From Prorocentrum cordatum (lineage: Eukaryota > Sar > Dinophyceae > Prorocentrales > Prorocentraceae): a stretch of DNA of 64,000 nucleotides. The notes beneath the pieces were generated by a model. It searched no databases. It was not told the origin of the DNA and was given only the letters and a program-made list of their open reading frames with translations. The stretch is from contig CAUYUJ010005669.1 in NCBI GenBank assembly GCA_963575745.1, positions 773,628 to 837,627 on the forward strand, written 5' to 3'. Both the position numbers and the translations under genes were made by a program. Positions 60,681-64,000 of the stretch are shown piece after piece; position 1 is the stretch's first letter, and the number at the start of each line of letters is the position of its first letter.

Positions 60681-60700
60681 CAGCCAAAAGCGGCTGTCGG
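60681..60700 (-). other. Weak spliced-leader-like sequence 2
   Basis: The minus strand reads CCGACAGCCGCTTTTGGCTG. Downstream (minus direction) a GGAGGCCGG...CTCTCCCCTCATCTC stretch is shared with the sequence after the 59895 site, suggesting two related 5' leaders or a duplicated segment. Confidence 0.3.
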
Positions 60701-61221
60701 CCCCCCCATCGTCGTCGTCGTCGTCCGTGTCGTCGCGTCGTGGTCGGCGCCGCCGCCCAGGGGTCAATCCTGGCCAGTGTTTCGAGCAGCGTCCAGCCGC
60801 GGCGGCGAGCAGCATTCCTCCTCCCCCCTCCCTTTTCGCCCCCATTAGCCTCCCTTTTCCCTCCCTTTCGAGCAGCGGCCGATAATTCGAGCAACATTCC
60901 TCCTCCCTCTTCCCTTTTTCTCTCCCCTCTCCTCCCTCCTCCCTCCTCTCTCCGCTTCTTCTCTCCTCTCTCCCTCCTCGTCCTTCCCACGCCTCCCTCC
61001 CCTCTCACCCCTCCTTCTCTATTTTCTAGTTATTCTTTCACCCTTCCCTCTCTTTTTCTAAATTATCCCTCTTCCCGCCTGTCTAAGCCCCACCGCACCC
61101 GCAAAGAGAAAGACCCCCCAAAAAAGGGTGCGATCGAAGACAAAAAGGGCGGGTATCACATGAGTGGGGTATGCGTGTTGAATGGCACGCGGAAAATGTT
61201 GGCGGCGGCCAATCTGGGGGG

Positions 61222-61311
61222 ACAATATTTGGTCAACCGCTTCTCATATTTATTGTGTATGTGGTGTTTTTGGTCGCGGCTCGCTGGGTTGACGCTAGTG
61301 GCCCCAACAAG
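61222..61311 (+). repeat. Inverted-repeat-like end sequence, copy 2
   Basis: Plus strand: ACAATATTTGGTCAACC, then at 61263 GGTGTTTTTGGTCGCGGCTC, GCTGGGTTGACGCTAGTGGC, CCCAACAAG. Inverse orientation to 19966-20019 and placed at the 3' end of the 61.3-64 kb minus-strand coding block. Confidence 0.65.
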
Positions 61312-61329
61312 AGCATAACCATTCCCCCC

Positions 61330-63960
61330 CCGAAGCGCCGTCCGACGCCCGCGCAACAAACCAACGCGCCAATCGCAGAATGGGCAGACGGGCCTGCAGG
61401 GTCCGTAACGCTCGTCGTCCGCGCACTCGCTGATCCATTAGGTCGAGGGAGCCCAGAGAAATCCAACTGCTGAGTTGTTGACGGCCACTGTCCGACATCT
61501 TGGGCGGGAGGGCAAGCTCAGCCGCCCTCGAGATGCGAGCATTCACATGCTCGGCGCGGTCGCCAGGATGAGTTGAAAAAGAAGGGTTGAGGCACCCTGC
61601 GTAGTTCACGGGTAGACTTTTGCAGCCAGCAATGATCCTCCTATGTCGTATCATCGCGTCGGGACCTACTCCATATGACGGCTGGTTCGCAGCGTTCTGC
61701 ACGGCGCGAATGCACGCCAGCTGAAACCACAAAATGGTCGCCACATCCCATCGGCATGTCGAGGTCGATGCCCGCCCCTGGTTCCGCAACGTTTGGAAGC
61801 TCGCCCAAGGGAACCGCAGTGTAATCGACTCTGCGCCCTGGGCCCTGACCCTGAGCCCCCGGGCAACTGGGCCCCGTGACGCCCAGAAAACGAAATAGAA
61901 ACGCAGCCACTGCACGCGGGCCCGTGGACCGCAAGGACCGGTGGAAACACCGTCCGCTCTCAACCTCAACCACCGGAACCACGTCGCCCGCGCGTTCTGA
62001 CACTTGCGACCCTAAGGTCACATTGGTACCCAGGAGGCAGCGCAGCGGCGCTGGCTGAGATCGGCCGCTGACATGAACGACCGCGCTGCTCCGCCAGCGC
62101 TGCGTCACTGCAAGCGGGCGGCGCGAGCGAGGGGCATGCGCGCTAATCCAAGGAGCTATCCCATCCTTGCATCTCGGATCGGCGGCCGCAGTGAGAACTA
62201 TGACATCGCCTGCTGGCGCCCAACCATTCCGAGGCAGCCGAGTCTCCAGGGCGCCAACAACATGGTAGCGGCGCGTCGGAAACTGACGAACAAGCGCAAG
62301 CATGCGGCCAGGCAGATCGAGGCCAGCCGCATCCGGACAGCATCACCGAATCCTGGTGCGACGCCCTCTCGCAGCCCTCCTGCGGGGCCGCAGTGCGAGC
62401 GCATTCGCCACTGCAACACTGACGCGAGGCGGAATACCTGACGTTGGATATTCTCGTGGCACACTAGCGAGTTTTCCAGCCGCGGCCAGCAGGCGGCGAA
62501 ACAGCCGCACGCAGGTCCCAAGAAGGCGGGTAGATGTCGGACCCTTCACGCGCGCCAACTGTCGGACACACTCCGGGACCGTCGTTGGCCTGCGAAGACA
62601 TCCATAACCATGGCCCATGTTCACGGCAGCATCAAGCAGTACAGACCACAGTTGAAAGTCGGACAGTAGTCGGGGTTATGCTCATGGACGCAAGGCGCGC
62701 CATGGTATCTCAAGCTCGTTCAGAACATGGGCACTGTGTCTCATGACGTGTTTCCAAGTACGCGGCGCAAGCTGTCGCGGCAACTGCAAGGCCCCGTCGA
62801 AAATCCAAAGCCGGCCCACGCGCGACGCATATCGCGTCCCCCCTGCGGCCGCTGAAGCCACCTACTGGTCGCCCGTAAATATTTCGACCGGGAGATTGCA
62901 AAACCTTCCTGGGGCTCGCAGCAACCATAATGCCAGCCGCAGCGCGGCTGGAAACTGAGCAGCGCCTGACGGGCCGGCAACTAAGTCAGACGAAGCTGCG
63001 TCGAGACCGAGCAGAGACCCATCACAAATGCACCCCCGCCCGTCATCGCAACCGAGAAGATGCACCGTGCCCAGGGCGGGGGTCTGCCCAGTTGATTTTT
63101 GGGCCCTCAATCAGCACCCATCTGTATACACCTCCAGTCCTACAACTTTGTCGTCTACAGGGGGGGGGGGCTCCGTGGGTCTGAGAAGCTGAGCGGGTAC
63201 TGCCGCGCAGATGAAGGTCGAAAAGGGCACTGCTCGGGCCCTCTCTGCGGCCCAAGAAAAAACAGGGGCGATGGGGCGAGCTAAGGGGTCAAGGCTGACG
63301 GATATGCCTGACCAGCGAACGGCAATCTGGAATGGTGCAGCGCGGGCGAGCTGGCTCAGTCTCCGTCTGAGACTGAGACGGCGGCGGCCTGGCTGGGGAA
63401 AAAAACAGCGGCGGGCAAGCTCTGAGATGGCGACTGAGGCATCTCAGCCTGCCCGTCAGGCCGCATCGCCACAGCGTCGACGTCCCCGATGCGCTGCCTC
63501 TGCCATCCACGACCAGAAAGCTGTCCTCCGCCCGCCTCGGGCCGCGACTGAGACTGGACTCCAGCCGCGCTATCCCCACATGCCTCCGCAGCAACTTCAA
63601 CGCGCCTGGAGAGCGTCGGAGGGGCAGCACCTCTTTCGCGATGGATGGACGCCGCCTCCGGGCGTGAAATGGCGCCACGTTGCCCTTGCTGTCCGCGTGG
63701 CTTGCAAGCTCGATCTGCTTTGCGCTTTGCCTTCCTCGCCGCTGCCGCGCGGGCCCTCAGCCCCCCGGGCGCGGCCTGCCCGCCCGCCGACGGCCGCGCG
63801 CCGCCACCGACTGGGGCGTCGACGACTGCGGCGGCAGCACGTGCTGCAGCCGCTCGGGCAGCGGCGCCAGGCAGTGCGGCCGCGGCACCGCGGCGGCGGG
63901 TCGGCGCGAGGCGCCGACGCGTCGGGGCCGGCGGCCGGGGCTGCCTGTCAGAGCGACGTG
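61330..63960 (-). pseudogene. Decayed coding block, unknown element
   Basis: Minus-strand coding composition in overlapping frames with no clear introns, cut by the right window edge. Readable pieces: HVGIARLESSLSRGPRRAED, SFLVVDGRGSASGTSTLWRC (63.5 kb); GTVHLLGCDDGRGCICDGSL, LRAPGRFCNLPVEIFTGDQ (62.9-63.1 kb); VPECVRQLARVKGPTSTRLL (62.5 kb); ERAGDVVPVVEVESGRCFHR (62.0 kb); GCKSLPVNYAGCLNPSFSTH, HVNARISRAAELALPPKMSD, SWISLGSLDLMDQRVRGRRA (61.4-61.6 kb). No catalytic motif recognised. The inverted-repeat-like sequence at 61222-61311 marks its 3' side. Confidence 0.45.
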
Positions 63961-64000
63961 AGTTGTCTGGTCGGCTGAGCCTACCCTGCCTGCATCTCCG

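Overview
The window looks like nuclear DNA of a dinoflagellate, most likely a GC-rich one of the Prorocentrum type; the species is an inference. The evidence is: every exon I can defend lies on the minus strand across 64 kb, as in dinoflagellate unidirectional gene arrays; introns begin GT or GC and end AG; one clear and several weak copies of the dinoflagellate spliced leader are embedded in the DNA; introns carry their own terminal inverted repeats; a reverse transcriptase and a long multi-exon protein both match, as far as I remember them, families expanded in dinoflagellates; and intergenic and intronic DNA is full of tri- and dinucleotide arrays. I see no rRNA, tRNA, CRISPR or bacterial-type operon. 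Protein family calls are from motif recognition only; no search was run.

Layout, left to right. 1-2983: a decayed retroelement whose reverse transcriptase runs off the left edge. 2996-3600: a 600-bp ATC array. 3918-4707: first copy of a dispersed element with short terminal inverted repeats (called element B here; other copies near 20.1, 44.3, 54.7 and 56.3 kb, fragments near 28.7, 39.9 and 53.0 kb). 5116-6534: a BTB/POZ protein gene. 6.7-8.3 kb: exons of an unidentified gene with duplicated segments. About 8.8-20.0 kb: an 11-kb decayed minus-strand block with no clear intron except a possible one at a 151-bp tandem array. It encodes a Tpt1/KptA-like 2'-phosphotransferase domain, a second ADP-ribosyltransferase-like domain and possibly an SGNH hydrolase-like domain; an inverted-repeat-like sequence sits at its head. 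21.5-25.8 kb: three small genes, one with a transposon-like intron, a WGAW-repeat tail and a spliced-leader relic upstream.

27.4-32.2 kb: a multi-exon gene of unknown function. 33.3-33.6 kb: a lysine-rich small gene, followed by a GA microsatellite. 34.8-38.1 kb: a C-5 cytosine DNA methyltransferase gene with recognisable catalytic motifs but an in-frame stop and a homopolymer frame break. 38.6 kb: a perfect 90-bp palindrome. 39.1-41.6 kb: a zinc-finger exon, a Q/A-rich exon and a K/A-rich coiled-coil exon. 42.4-50.3 kb: a gene of about twelve exons in a dinoflagellate protein family of unknown function. 51.2-51.9 kb: a coiled-coil ORF flanked by inverted ATCGAT-rich clusters. 53-57.3 kb: repeats, including a GTTCGAAC array spaced every 20 bp. 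58.2-59.7 kb: a gene whose three introns each carry inverted repeats. 61.2-64 kb: another decayed coding block.

The genes do not form an obvious pathway. What unites the window is transposition: a retroelement, two large decayed coding blocks that may be DNA elements, small inverted-repeat elements, and introns that look like insertions of such elements.
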